NCBI RefSeq assembly: GCF_005937185.1
Contig: NZ_VCNI01000002.1
Location: 434,001-498,000, forward strand
Length of the DNA stretch: 64,000 nucleotides
Reading direction: 5' to 3'
Source: Flagellimonas algicola
GTDB taxonomy: Bacteria > Bacteroidota > Bacteroidia > Flavobacteriales > Flavobacteriaceae
Made by a program: the position numbers and the translations under genes. Shown here one piece after another: positions 53,503 to 60,905 of this stretch. The notes under the pieces are model-generated. The model had not been told where the DNA came from. It did not search any database and worked only from the letters and a program-made list of their open reading frames with translations. Positions within the stretch are counted from its first letter, which is position 1, and each line of letters opens with the position of its first letter.

Positions 53503-53994
53503 ATGCACATACGCACAATGAAACCATCGGACTGGGAGCAAGTTTCCCAAATTTATTTGGAGGGCATAGCTACCGGTTTTGCCACATTTGAGCAGCTTAT
53601 CCCAAGCTATGAGGCTTGGGATAATGCTCATGTGGAACAATGTAGATTGGTTGCAGAGACAAATGAAGAAATCCATGGTTGGGCAGCACTATCCTCTGTA
53701 TCCGGCAGATGCGTTTATGGTGGGGTTGGGGAAGTCAGCGTGTATGTAAGTGCAAAAAGCAGGGGAATGGGCGTAGGCCGATTATTGATGGAAAGTCTCA
53801 TAACGGCTAGCGAAGCAGTGGGTTATTGGACCATTCAATCCGGAATTTTTCCAGAAAATGAAGCCAGTATAAATTTGCATAAAAAGGTGGGATTTCGATT
53901 TATAGGGAAAAGGGAACGCGTTGGCAAAATAAACGGCGTTTGGAAAGACAACCTCTTATTCGAAAAAAGAAGTAAAACCATAGGAATAGATTAA
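53503..53994 (+). CDS. GNAT N-acetyltransferase (phosphinothricin acetyltransferase-like)
   Basis: The 163-residue enzyme has the GNAT acetyl-CoA loop (VSAKSRGMGVGRLLMESL) and the PAT-like opening IRTMKPSDWEQVSQIYLEGI. Relatives in ars operons (ArsN type) acetylate and detoxify arsenic-containing antibiotics such as arsinothricin, a phosphinothricin mimic. That role is plausible here because the gene sits 12 bases after DUF6428 in the ars-type operon; acetylation of another amine is possible. Confidence 0.85.
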   Translation: MHIRTMKPSDWEQVSQIYLEGIATGFATFEQLIPSYEAWDNAHVEQCRLVAETNEEIHGWAALSSVSGRCVYGGVGEVSVYVSAKSRGMGVGRLLMESLITASEAVGYWTIQSGIFPENEASINLHKKVGFRFIGKRERVGKINGVWKDNLLFEKRSKTIGID

Positions 53995-54003
53995 TTAAAG
54001 CCA

Positions 54004-54104
54004 ATGTCACATTGAGCCTGCCTTTGTTGGCAGACAGGCGCAGCCGAAATGTCATTGATAGAACAAACGTAAACCGTCCACCTCTCGACTGCGCTCGAGG
54101 GGAC
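54004..54104. repeat. REP-like palindromic elements (two units) inside the ars-type operon
   Basis: The 122-base gap between the GNAT and arsC-like genes holds two palindromes. The first (54004-54054) has outer ATGTCA/TGTCAT-type arms with an inner stem GCCTG/CAGGC. The second (54081-54098) contains TCTCGACTGCGCTCGA, the same core as the repeat near 1734-1802. The palindromes separate two genes that are close-packed in related operons and were probably inserted there. Confidence 0.65.
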
Positions 54105-54116
54105 AAATCAAAGAAA

Positions 54117-54539
54117 ATGAAAAACGTATTGGTCCTTTGTACCGGAAATTCGTGCCGAAGTCAAATGGCACATGGTTACCTAAATTATTTTCAAGATTCC
54201 CTAGCCAAAGTATACAGTGCAGGAATCGAAACCCATGGCCTTAATCCCGGGGCCGTGTCCATCATGAAAGAAGATGACATTGATATCACCCATCACACTT
54301 CCAATCATGTGGACGAATATGAGGGTATTGCTTGGGACTACATCATCACGGTATGTGATCACGCAAAAGAAAACTGCCCTTTTATTGCGGCTCCCAATGC
54401 GGAACGCATCCACCACAACTTTTTTGACCCCTCCAAGGTAGAAGGGACGACAGATACCAAACATGCAGCTTTTTTAAAGGCCAGGAACGAAATAAAGGAG
54501 TTTTGCAGCAATTTTGTAAAGGAAGAATTACTAAACTAG
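54117..54539 (+). CDS. Arsenate reductase, low-molecular-weight phosphatase type
   Basis: The 140-residue enzyme has the CX5R phosphate loop with Cys8 and Arg14 (LCTGNSCRSQMAHG) and the redox pair Cys80 and Cys87 (VCDHAKENCP). These three cysteines match Staphylococcus ArsC Cys10, Cys82 and Cys89, shifted by two, so thioredoxin-coupled reduction of arsenate to arsenite is likely. The ATG at 54117 begins the conserved strand; a longer frame from 54012 only reads through the palindromic repeats. It is the last gene of the ars-type run, and no ArsB or Acr3 efflux gene follows. Confidence 0.92.
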   Translation: MKNVLVLCTGNSCRSQMAHGYLNYFQDSLAKVYSAGIETHGLNPGAVSIMKEDDIDITHHTSNHVDEYEGIAWDYIITVCDHAKENCPFIAAPNAERIHHNFFDPSKVEGTTDTKHAAFLKARNEIKEFCSNFVKEELLN

Positions 54540-54601
54540 GCTCAGATAAAATTAGTCTGTATGAATGGTAGTTGGGTAAGGCCCTTCTGCCATTTTCTTT
54601 T

Positions 54602-55627
54602 TTAAAGGCCGTAATCAATGGGCAACATGTCCCCAATTCTGTAGTCAGCCATGTATCCTCCAAAAACCAATTCCTTAAAGGGAGTGCAACCGCCATATCG
54701 ATCAAGAGAAAACACAGTTTCCGGCTTCTGGATATTCAAGGTAGAACGATAGTACCCCTTTTTCCTGTGATAAATCACAAACTGTTCCCCCAAAAATTGG
54801 ATGTTCCTAAATTCTTCCAGGGAATCGTTTTTCACTACGAATAGTTCAGAGGTGGGAATGTTCTTGAACTTTTTCCGCAACTCAAAATTTTGACGGTGAA
54901 GATTTCCATTCCAACAGGAACGCATAAAGTGCATTCTGGAGCCCTCATAGGCGTTTTCCCTTCGCTTTTTCACCTTGTAGTTTCTCGAGGCTACATCAAA
55001 AAATTGGGCTGACCCTTCATAGACCGTATGAAAAATGTTATCAATACGCTTAAGACTGGTGCTTTTAAAATAAATTTTGAACTGTTCAATTTCAAAGGAT
55101 ATCCGATAGCCCAGATAGTCATTTTGGACAATCAATGGACGTTCGCTATGAGCTGTTAAGGTGTTGTTATAGGTATTAAAAAATAGGCGGACATCTTCTT
55201 CGTTGACAATACTGCTATTCTTGCCTCCCTTTGTATCACCCAAAAATTCAAGTCGAAAAACCTTCAGTTTCTGCTTTCGGGAAAAAGGGTCAGCGGTCAC
55301 AATAATTTCATCCAGGCTTTCAGCCTCCTCTGACAAGACGATTCGAAGAAGGGATTTCCCCTGCAGAGGAACCAACTTTCTGGTTTTATAACCCAAATGT
55401 CTTATCACTAGGACCGCATTGCTGCCCAAAAGCGCAGGAATTTGAAAGTTTCCATCAAGATCCGTAATGGTTCCAACAGCACTTCCATCATAATATACGG
55501 AAGCTCCTGTGATGGGTTCCCTGGTCTTGGAATCCAAGACCAAGCCAGAAATTTCTTGGGCTGCCCCGTACAAACACCCAAATACCAGTACTATGAAAAG
55601 AAGGGAGTTTAGCTTAACCATTACCAT
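54602..55627 (-). CDS. Secreted protein with CarboxypepD_reg-like domain
   Basis: The 341-residue protein has a signal peptide (to about 24) and then a carboxypeptidase-regulatory-like beta-sandwich (about 25-110; ISGLVLDSKTREPITGASVYYDG and GTITDLDGNFQIP). The rest (about 110-341) is not a TonB receptor barrel and I do not recognise it; it is rich in Tyr, Arg and Phe. Its start overlaps the OlsF-like gene stop by 14 bases. Many such Bacteroidota proteins are envelope proteins of unknown job. Confidence 0.82.
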   Translation of the reverse strand: MVMVKLNSLLFIVLVFGCLYGAAQEISGLVLDSKTREPITGASVYYDGSAVGTITDLDGNFQIPALLGSNAVLVIRHLGYKTRKLVPLQGKSLLRIVLSEEAESLDEIIVTADPFSRKQKLKVFRLEFLGDTKGGKNSSIVNEEDVRLFFNTYNNTLTAHSERPLIVQNDYLGYRISFEIEQFKIYFKSTSLKRIDNIFHTVYEGSAQFFDVASRNYKVKKRRENAYEGSRMHFMRSCWNGNLHRQNFELRKKFKNIPTSELFVVKNDSLEEFRNIQFLGEQFVIYHRKKGYYRSTLNIQKPETVFSLDRYGGCTPFKELVFGGYMADYRIGDMLPIDYGL

Positions 55628-57419
55628 TTCCCAACTTCCTTTCCAATTCGGCCTGGAACTCTTCCATAACGGGTTTCACAGTGCTTTCTGGCAAATCGGC
55701 AATTCTAATGTACATAAGTCCATCCACGGAGTTGTTGAACAGGGGATCAACATTGAAAGCCACCACCTTTGCATTCTGTTTGATGTACTTCTTGATCAAC
55801 ACAGGCAACCTCAGACTTCCGGGTTCCACCTCACTGATCAATTTGTCAAACTTATTGAGGTCTGCCTGGGTTTCATCAAACACAAACTCCTTGTCCGCAT
55901 CCTTCAACTGAACCTTAAACTCCTTTTTGGGTCTAACATATTGGGCCACATAAGGATCCCAATAATTGGATTTCATAAACTCGATCATCAGGGATTTGGA
56001 AAAGTTGGAGAACTGGTTGCTAATGCTCACTCCACCAATCAAATATTTATGTTCAGGATGTCTTAAGGTGGTATGCACAATCCCTTTCCAAAGTAAGAAC
56101 AAGGGCATGGGTTTTTGCTGATATTCCTTTACGATATAAGCTCTTCCCATTTCGATGGATTGCTCCATCATGCCGTAAAGCTCTGGCTCAAATCGAAATA
56201 AATCCTGAAGGTAAAATCCATCAATCCCGTACTTTTTGAAGATTTCCTTGCCCAATCCCATTCGGTAGGCCCCAACGATGCACTTATCCTCATCGTCCCA
56301 AAGAAATAAATGATGGTAGTACGAATCAAAACCGTCCAAATCTATGGCATTGTTGGTCCCCTCTCCTACTTCCCTAAACGTAATTTCACGTTGTCTTCCA
56401 ATTTCGTTCAGAATAAAGGGCATATCCTGCTCTTGTGCCAAATACACCTCATAGTTTTTACTCTGCAGGAGACGGCAATCCTTTTCCCGTAATTTTTCTA
56501 TCTCCCCTTGTAGTACTTCCACGCCAACAGAGGTTGCAATTTTCTTGGGAGGTTTGGGAATCTTCAAAGTTGTGGGCACTTTATCTATTAACCGTTCCTT
56601 TTCAAAAACGTTGGCCAACAAATAGGTCTTTTTTCTGAGCAATTCCGTGAAGGATTCCAATGTAGGTTCTTCGTTCTGTGTTTTTACAGAGATAGGTTGG
56701 CCAATCCTAACCTTAATGGGACGCCTACTTTGCGATGTCAATTCCGAAGGCAATTTAGCTGTTCGGAAAACGTCATTTATTTTGGACAACTTGTAAAAAA
56801 GTCGACTGTTCCGTGCATGGAAATAAATGGGAACCACGGGCACCTCGGCCTTGCGAATCAATTTAAGGGCCGCCTCTTCCCAGGGCTTATCCACTACTAA
56901 TTTTCCATCCTTGTAGGTAGACACTTCCCCGGCCGGAAAAATTCCTAAAGGATAACCTGCCTGTAAATGTAAAAGTGCGTTTTTGAACCCCATGATACTG
57001 CTTTTGGCATCCTTGTGATTTTCAAAAGGATTCACCGGCATGATGAAGGGTTTTAAGGGCTCTATGCGATGCAAAAGAAAATTGGCAATGATGCGGAAAT
57101 CTGCGCGCTGTTGCAACATTAGCTTTAACAACAATACGCCATCAATTCCACCTAACGGATGATTACTTATGGTAATATAAGGTCCGGTCCTGGGTAGGCG
57201 CTTTAGGTCTTCTTCGGGAATCTCAAAGTCAATTTCATAATGCTCTAAAATAGCATCCAAGAACTCCGTTCCCTGCAACGATTTGTTCCTGTTATAAAAT
57301 CTGTTTATGCTGGTAATCTTTGTGGCCACCATCAACAACCATCCTACAAAGGTTCCTAAAAAGCCATATTTGTCAAGATTGATGACCTTTGCAACCTCTT
57401 TCGCAGAAACCAGCCCCAT
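55614..57419 (-). CDS. Bifunctional acyltransferase, OlsF-like (PlsC-type domain plus GNAT-type domain)
   Basis: The 601-residue protein fuses two acyltransferase types. The N-terminal part (about 60-270) is PlsC-like, with NHPLGGIDG (the His/Asp motif) and FPAGEVS (glycerophosphate-binding type motif). The C-terminal part (about 320-530) is the hemolysin/OlsB-like N-acyltransferase of the GNAT group (YEVYLAQEQDMPFILNEIGRQR, then FYLQDLFRFEPEL). This order (OlsA-like then OlsB-like) is that of OlsF, the ornithine-lipid synthase known in Flavobacterium johnsoniae and Serratia. I leave the gene symbol empty because identity over the whole length was not tested. It probably makes ornithine or a related aminolipid in the membrane. 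Confidence 0.8.
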   Translation of the reverse strand: MGLVSAKEVAKVINLDKYGFLGTFVGWLLMVATKITSINRFYNRNKSLQGTEFLDAILEHYEIDFEIPEEDLKRLPRTGPYITISNHPLGGIDGVLLLKLMLQQRADFRIIANFLLHRIEPLKPFIMPVNPFENHKDAKSSIMGFKNALLHLQAGYPLGIFPAGEVSTYKDGKLVVDKPWEEAALKLIRKAEVPVVPIYFHARNSRLFYKLSKINDVFRTAKLPSELTSQSRRPIKVRIGQPISVKTQNEEPTLESFTELLRKKTYLLANVFEKERLIDKVPTTLKIPKPPKKIATSVGVEVLQGEIEKLREKDCRLLQSKNYEVYLAQEQDMPFILNEIGRQREITFREVGEGTNNAIDLDGFDSYYHHLFLWDDEDKCIVGAYRMGLGKEIFKKYGIDGFYLQDLFRFEPELYGMMEQSIEMGRAYIVKEYQQKPMPLFLLWKGIVHTTLRHPEHKYLIGGVSISNQFSNFSKSLMIEFMKSNYWDPYVAQYVRPKKEFKVQLKDADKEFVFDETQADLNKFDKLISEVEPGSLRLPVLIKKYIKQNAKVVAFNVDPLFNNSVDGLMYIRIADLPESTVKPVMEEFQAELERKLGNGNG

Positions 57420-57495
57420 AAGCTAAATATTAGGTAAGCGTAAAGATAGAAAAATACCATTATCGGTTTGGCCTTACCTCTTTATTCGGGAAACA

Positions 57496-58743
57496 TTATT
57501 TTACAACGAGCTGAACTGTCTCTTTTCCACGTTGTTCCACCAAAACTGACCGTCCATTTTCCAGCGACTTCACCGCATTATCATCAAAATGCCGAATCGT
57601 GTATAGGGAAACATCTTCATGACAAACCACTTTAAATTTTCTTTTCAGCTCGTCCAGCATAGCTTGAAGCCCGTTGAACTTGTTGTCCAAACAAACTGAA
57701 AAACTAATGGCAGAATTCTGGATCAGGTCCACTTTCATCCGATGGTCATGGAGCAATTTGAATATTTCGCTGATATTGTTCTCCACAATAAAGGAGAAAT
57801 CTAGGGAAGAAAGTTTGATCAGTACTTGATTCTTCTTCACAATAAAACAGGGCACCTTGGGAGATATCCCTACTCCTTTGCCAACAGTGGTTCCATCGTT
57901 CGTTGGGTTAACAAAGGATTTAACATGCAAAGGAATTTCCTTGCGTTGTAGCGGCTGAAGCGTTTTAGGGTGGATAACGGAAGCTCCATAAAATGCCAAT
58001 TCTATAGCTTCCCGGTACGATATTTCGTCCAGCAATTGGGTCTCATCAAAATTACGGGGGTCGGCATTCAGCACTCCAGGTACATCCTTCCAAATGGTCA
58101 CGGAATCCGCATTGAGACAATAGGCCAAAATAGCTCCCGTATAATCCGAACCCTCACGACCCAATGTGGTGGTGAAGTTGTTGTCATCGCTACCCAAAAA
58201 GCCTTGGGTAATATAGAGTTTGGAAGTGTCCAGTTTGGATACCTGCTCTTGGGTGCGTTCCCAGTTGACCTTGGCATCCCTATAACTGTTATCCGTTTTG
58301 ATCAAGTTGCGCACATCTTGCCAAATATTGGGCAATCCAACTTCATTTAAGTACTCACTAATGATTGTGGTAGAGACCAATTCGCCGTAACCGACCACCT
58401 GATCGTAAACGAAGGCATTTTTAGGCGATTTGTTCCAGGCAAGAAACCCTTTCACTTCTTCAAAGAGCGTTTTTACCTTTTCATAAACTGGATGATTTTT
58501 ATTTTGGAACAGCTCTGAAAGGATGGTTTCATGGTATTCCCAAACCTCCTGTATACTGGAAGATATTTGACTCTTGTTGTCAAAATAGGCGGCCACCACC
58601 TTTTCCATGGCATTGGTGGTTTTGCCCATGGCAGAAATCACCACCAAGGTGTCTTCATGACCAACTTCTTTTAGAACTTTGACGACATTCCTTACCGCCT
58701 CGGCGTCCTTGACCGATGCACCTCCAAACTTAAATACTCTCAT
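57496..58743 (-). CDS. lysC: Aspartate kinase (monofunctional)
   Basis: The 415-residue enzyme phosphorylates aspartate at the entry to lysine, threonine and methionine synthesis. It has KFGGASVKDAEAVRN at the N-terminus, the active-site region GREGSDYTGAILAY and ACT-type regulatory segments at the C-terminus (about 300-415). No homoserine dehydrogenase domain is fused. The 17-base gap to the GNAT gene upstream suggests co-transcription. Which amino acid feeds back is not visible. Confidence 0.94.
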   Translation of the reverse strand: MRVFKFGGASVKDAEAVRNVVKVLKEVGHEDTLVVISAMGKTTNAMEKVVAAYFDNKSQISSSIQEVWEYHETILSELFQNKNHPVYEKVKTLFEEVKGFLAWNKSPKNAFVYDQVVGYGELVSTTIISEYLNEVGLPNIWQDVRNLIKTDNSYRDAKVNWERTQEQVSKLDTSKLYITQGFLGSDDNNFTTTLGREGSDYTGAILAYCLNADSVTIWKDVPGVLNADPRNFDETQLLDEISYREAIELAFYGASVIHPKTLQPLQRKEIPLHVKSFVNPTNDGTTVGKGVGISPKVPCFIVKKNQVLIKLSSLDFSFIVENNISEIFKLLHDHRMKVDLIQNSAISFSVCLDNKFNGLQAMLDELKRKFKVVCHEDVSLYTIRHFDDNAVKSLENGRSVLVEQRGKETVQLVVK

Positions 58744-58760
58744 GAATTAGTTAGCTATGA

Positions 58761-59255
58761 TTATATGGAAGATTCTTCCAGTTTTTCTACATATGTTTTG
58801 ATGCCATTTTCATTTAGATGGACCACATCCCAGTCCCTTTTTACGTCGGCGCCCTTGTTCTCATAAAAAGCAATGGCGGGGTCGTTCCAGTCCAACACCT
58901 CCCAAGATATTCTCTTGACGCCCAAACGATGTCCATATTTCACCACCTCATCCAAAAGGGCAGTCCCCAGACCGCTTCCGCGCATTTCTTTGGATACAAT
59001 TAGATCCTCTAAATGAACTATAGGGCCCTTCCATGTGGAATATCTAGGATATATTAACGCAATACCTACCACCTTGTCCGCTTTTTCCGCCACAAAGCAA
59101 TGGAACATTTTTTTTGCTCCAAATCCATCCCTTACCAATTGTTGCACCGTAACCTCAACCGCTTCCGGTTCTTTTTCAAACAAGGCCAATTCTTGGATCA
59201 GTTCCAAGACCTGCACCATATCTTCTTGCCGCGCATCTCGAATTGAAAATCCCAT
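58761..59255 (-). CDS. GNAT N-acetyltransferase (diamine acetyltransferase-like)
   Basis: The 164-residue protein has the GNAT acetyl-CoA loop (VSKEMRGSGLGTALLDEVV) and the SSAT-like opening IRDARQEDMVQVLELIQELALFEKEP. Spermidine/spermine-type acetyltransferases are the nearest relatives by pattern, but the substrate is open. The ATG at 59255 gives the normal start; a TTG at 59276 would add 7 residues. It is transcribed with lysC and divergent from fbp. Confidence 0.88.
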   Translation of the reverse strand: MGFSIRDARQEDMVQVLELIQELALFEKEPEAVEVTVQQLVRDGFGAKKMFHCFVAEKADKVVGIALIYPRYSTWKGPIVHLEDLIVSKEMRGSGLGTALLDEVVKYGHRLGVKRISWEVLDWNDPAIAFYENKGADVKRDWDVVHLNENGIKTYVEKLEESSI

Positions 59256-59368
59256 ATTGTTATAAATAAAACTCAAAGTTATAAATTTCTAAATCTTTGT
59301 GCTAGCGAAAACGATATAGTTTCACAAAATGCACGATATTTGCCCTCAAATAAAACAGTGCTTCATAT

Positions 59369-60373
59369 ATGTCCAGTAAGAACAAAACCCTCGGTGAATT
59401 TATCATCGAAAACCAGACGGAGTTTAGATATTCTACCGGGGAACTTTCCAAGCTGATCAATGCCATTAGATTGGCAGCAAAAGTTGTCAATCACGAAGTT
59501 AACAAGGCTGGATTGGTCGATATTCTGGGTTCTGCCGGTGACACCAACATTCAGGGAGAAAATCAGCAAAAATTGGACGTGCTCGCCAATGAAAAGTTCA
59601 TCCAAACTCTAAAAAACAGGGAGATTGTATGTGGTATCGCTTCGGAAGAAGAAGATGATTTTATAAGCATCAATAGCCAAGATGAAAACCATCAGAACAA
59701 ATATGTGGTCCTCATTGATCCCTTGGACGGGTCTTCCAATATTGATGTTAATGTTTCTGTAGGAACCATATTTTCCATTTATAGAAGAGTAACCCCAGTT
59801 GGAACACCAGTTACCCTTGAGGATTTTCTTCAACCCGGCAAAAATCAGGTGGCTGCTGGCTACATCATCTATGGGACTTCCACTATGTTGGTCTATACCA
59901 CTGGGCACGGGGTCAATGGTTTCACGCTAAACCCAGCCATTGGTACATTTTACCTGTCCCACCCTAATATGCAGTTCCCAGAAACCGGAAAAATCTATTC
60001 CGTAAATGAAGGAAACTATATCCATTTTCCGCAAGGCGTTAAGGACTATATCAAGTATTGCCAAAAAGAGGAAGGGGACAGACCCTATACCAGCAGATAT
60101 ATTGGCTCCTTAGTTTCTGATTTTCATCGCAATATGATCAAAGGCGGCATTTACATGTATCCCAAGAGCAGCAAAGCGCACAAAGGCAAGTTGCGCCTAT
60201 TGTACGAATGTAACCCTATGGCATTTTTGGCGGAGGAAGCCAATGGAAAAGCTAGTGACGGTTTCCAACGGATTATGGAGATTCAGCCAACGGAATTGCA
60301 TGAAAGGGTCCCGTTTTTCTGTGGTAGTAAAAAAATGGTGGAAACGGCCGAGGAGTTTATGGCCAATTCCTAG
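59369..60373 (+). CDS. fbp: Class I fructose-1,6-bisphosphatase
   Basis: The 334-residue gluconeogenic enzyme hydrolyses fructose 1,6-bisphosphate. The metal-binding [20 protein letters not shown] is intact, with the earlier acidic cluster [10 protein letters not shown] and the C-terminal substrate region [20 protein letters not shown]. It converges with the TerB-like gene, with one base between stops, and is divergent from the GNAT/lysC pair across 113 bases. Confidence 0.96.
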   Translation: MSSKNKTLGEFIIENQTEFRYSTGELSKLINAIRLAAKVVNHEVNKAGLVDILGSAGDTNIQGENQQKLDVLANEKFIQTLKNREIVCGIASEEEDDFISINSQDENHQNKYVVLIDPLDGSSNIDVNVSVGTIFSIYRRVTPVGTPVTLEDFLQPGKNQVAAGYIIYGTSTMLVYTTGHGVNGFTLNPAIGTFYLSHPNMQFPETGKIYSVNEGNYIHFPQGVKDYIKYCQKEEGDRPYTSRYIGSLVSDFHRNMIKGGIYMYPKSSKAHKGKLRLLYECNPMAFLAEEANGKASDGFQRIMEIQPTELHERVPFFCGSKKMVETAEEFMANS

Positions 60374-60374
60374 T

Positions 60375-60797
60375 TTATTTCTCCATGAGGAACATATAAT
60401 CCTCAAAAGAAATTTTTCCCGTAAAAATAGCTACCGATTTATCTACTAAAGCTTCGGCTTTTTCAGGTGAATATCCCAATCCTACTGCGTACTTAACAAT
60501 AAGTTCCTTTTGGGCTTCGTCGATTTTCTGGTCAGCAAGGGCCATCCCAAAAAAGTCAAAAAGTCGCGTCAATCTTCTTTCTGAACTGTGTGGAGTTTCA
60601 ATAGGATATCTATTCTCCTTTTTCATCACTTCCTTGTATTCAGCTTCGGTGATGTTCAATCGGAATGCAAACTTGTCCAAAACCGCTTTTTCCTGCGCAT
60701 TGATTTCACCATCAATGGCGGCCAAACTGGCCAAAGTGGCAAAATGGGCCAAATTTCTACGTTGTTCTCCGTGTTCGTAAAGATCTAAAATGGGCAT
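60375..60797 (-). CDS. TerB-like (TerB/DjlA helical fold) protein
   Basis: The 140-residue all-helical protein has the TerB-type pattern of two similar halves, each with an acidic short turn: LASLAAIDGEINAQEKAVLDKFA and GMALADQKIDEAQKELIVKYA. TerB proteins occur in tellurite resistance loci and as general cytoplasmic stress proteins; no other ter gene is present, so tellurite resistance should not be assumed. Confidence 0.82.
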   Translation of the reverse strand: MPILDLYEHGEQRRNLAHFATLASLAAIDGEINAQEKAVLDKFAFRLNITEAEYKEVMKKENRYPIETPHSSERRLTRLFDFFGMALADQKIDEAQKELIVKYAVGLGYSPEKAEALVDKSVAIFTGKISFEDYMFLMEK

Positions 60798-60905
60798 ATG
60801 CTAAAATTTGTTCGGCAAATATAAATCTTAAACCAAGGACGGTAAAATTATCCCCGAAAGAAATTGTAATTTTCTTTCCGCTAGTTAATTTCACATCCAG
60901 ATCCA

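Noticed and set aside
54012..54116. N-terminal extension of the arsenate reductase frame
   Set aside because: It reads only through palindromic repeats; the conserved protein starts at the ATG at 54117.
60375..60797. Tellurite resistance locus
   Set aside because: A single TerB-like protein without other ter genes does not support it.
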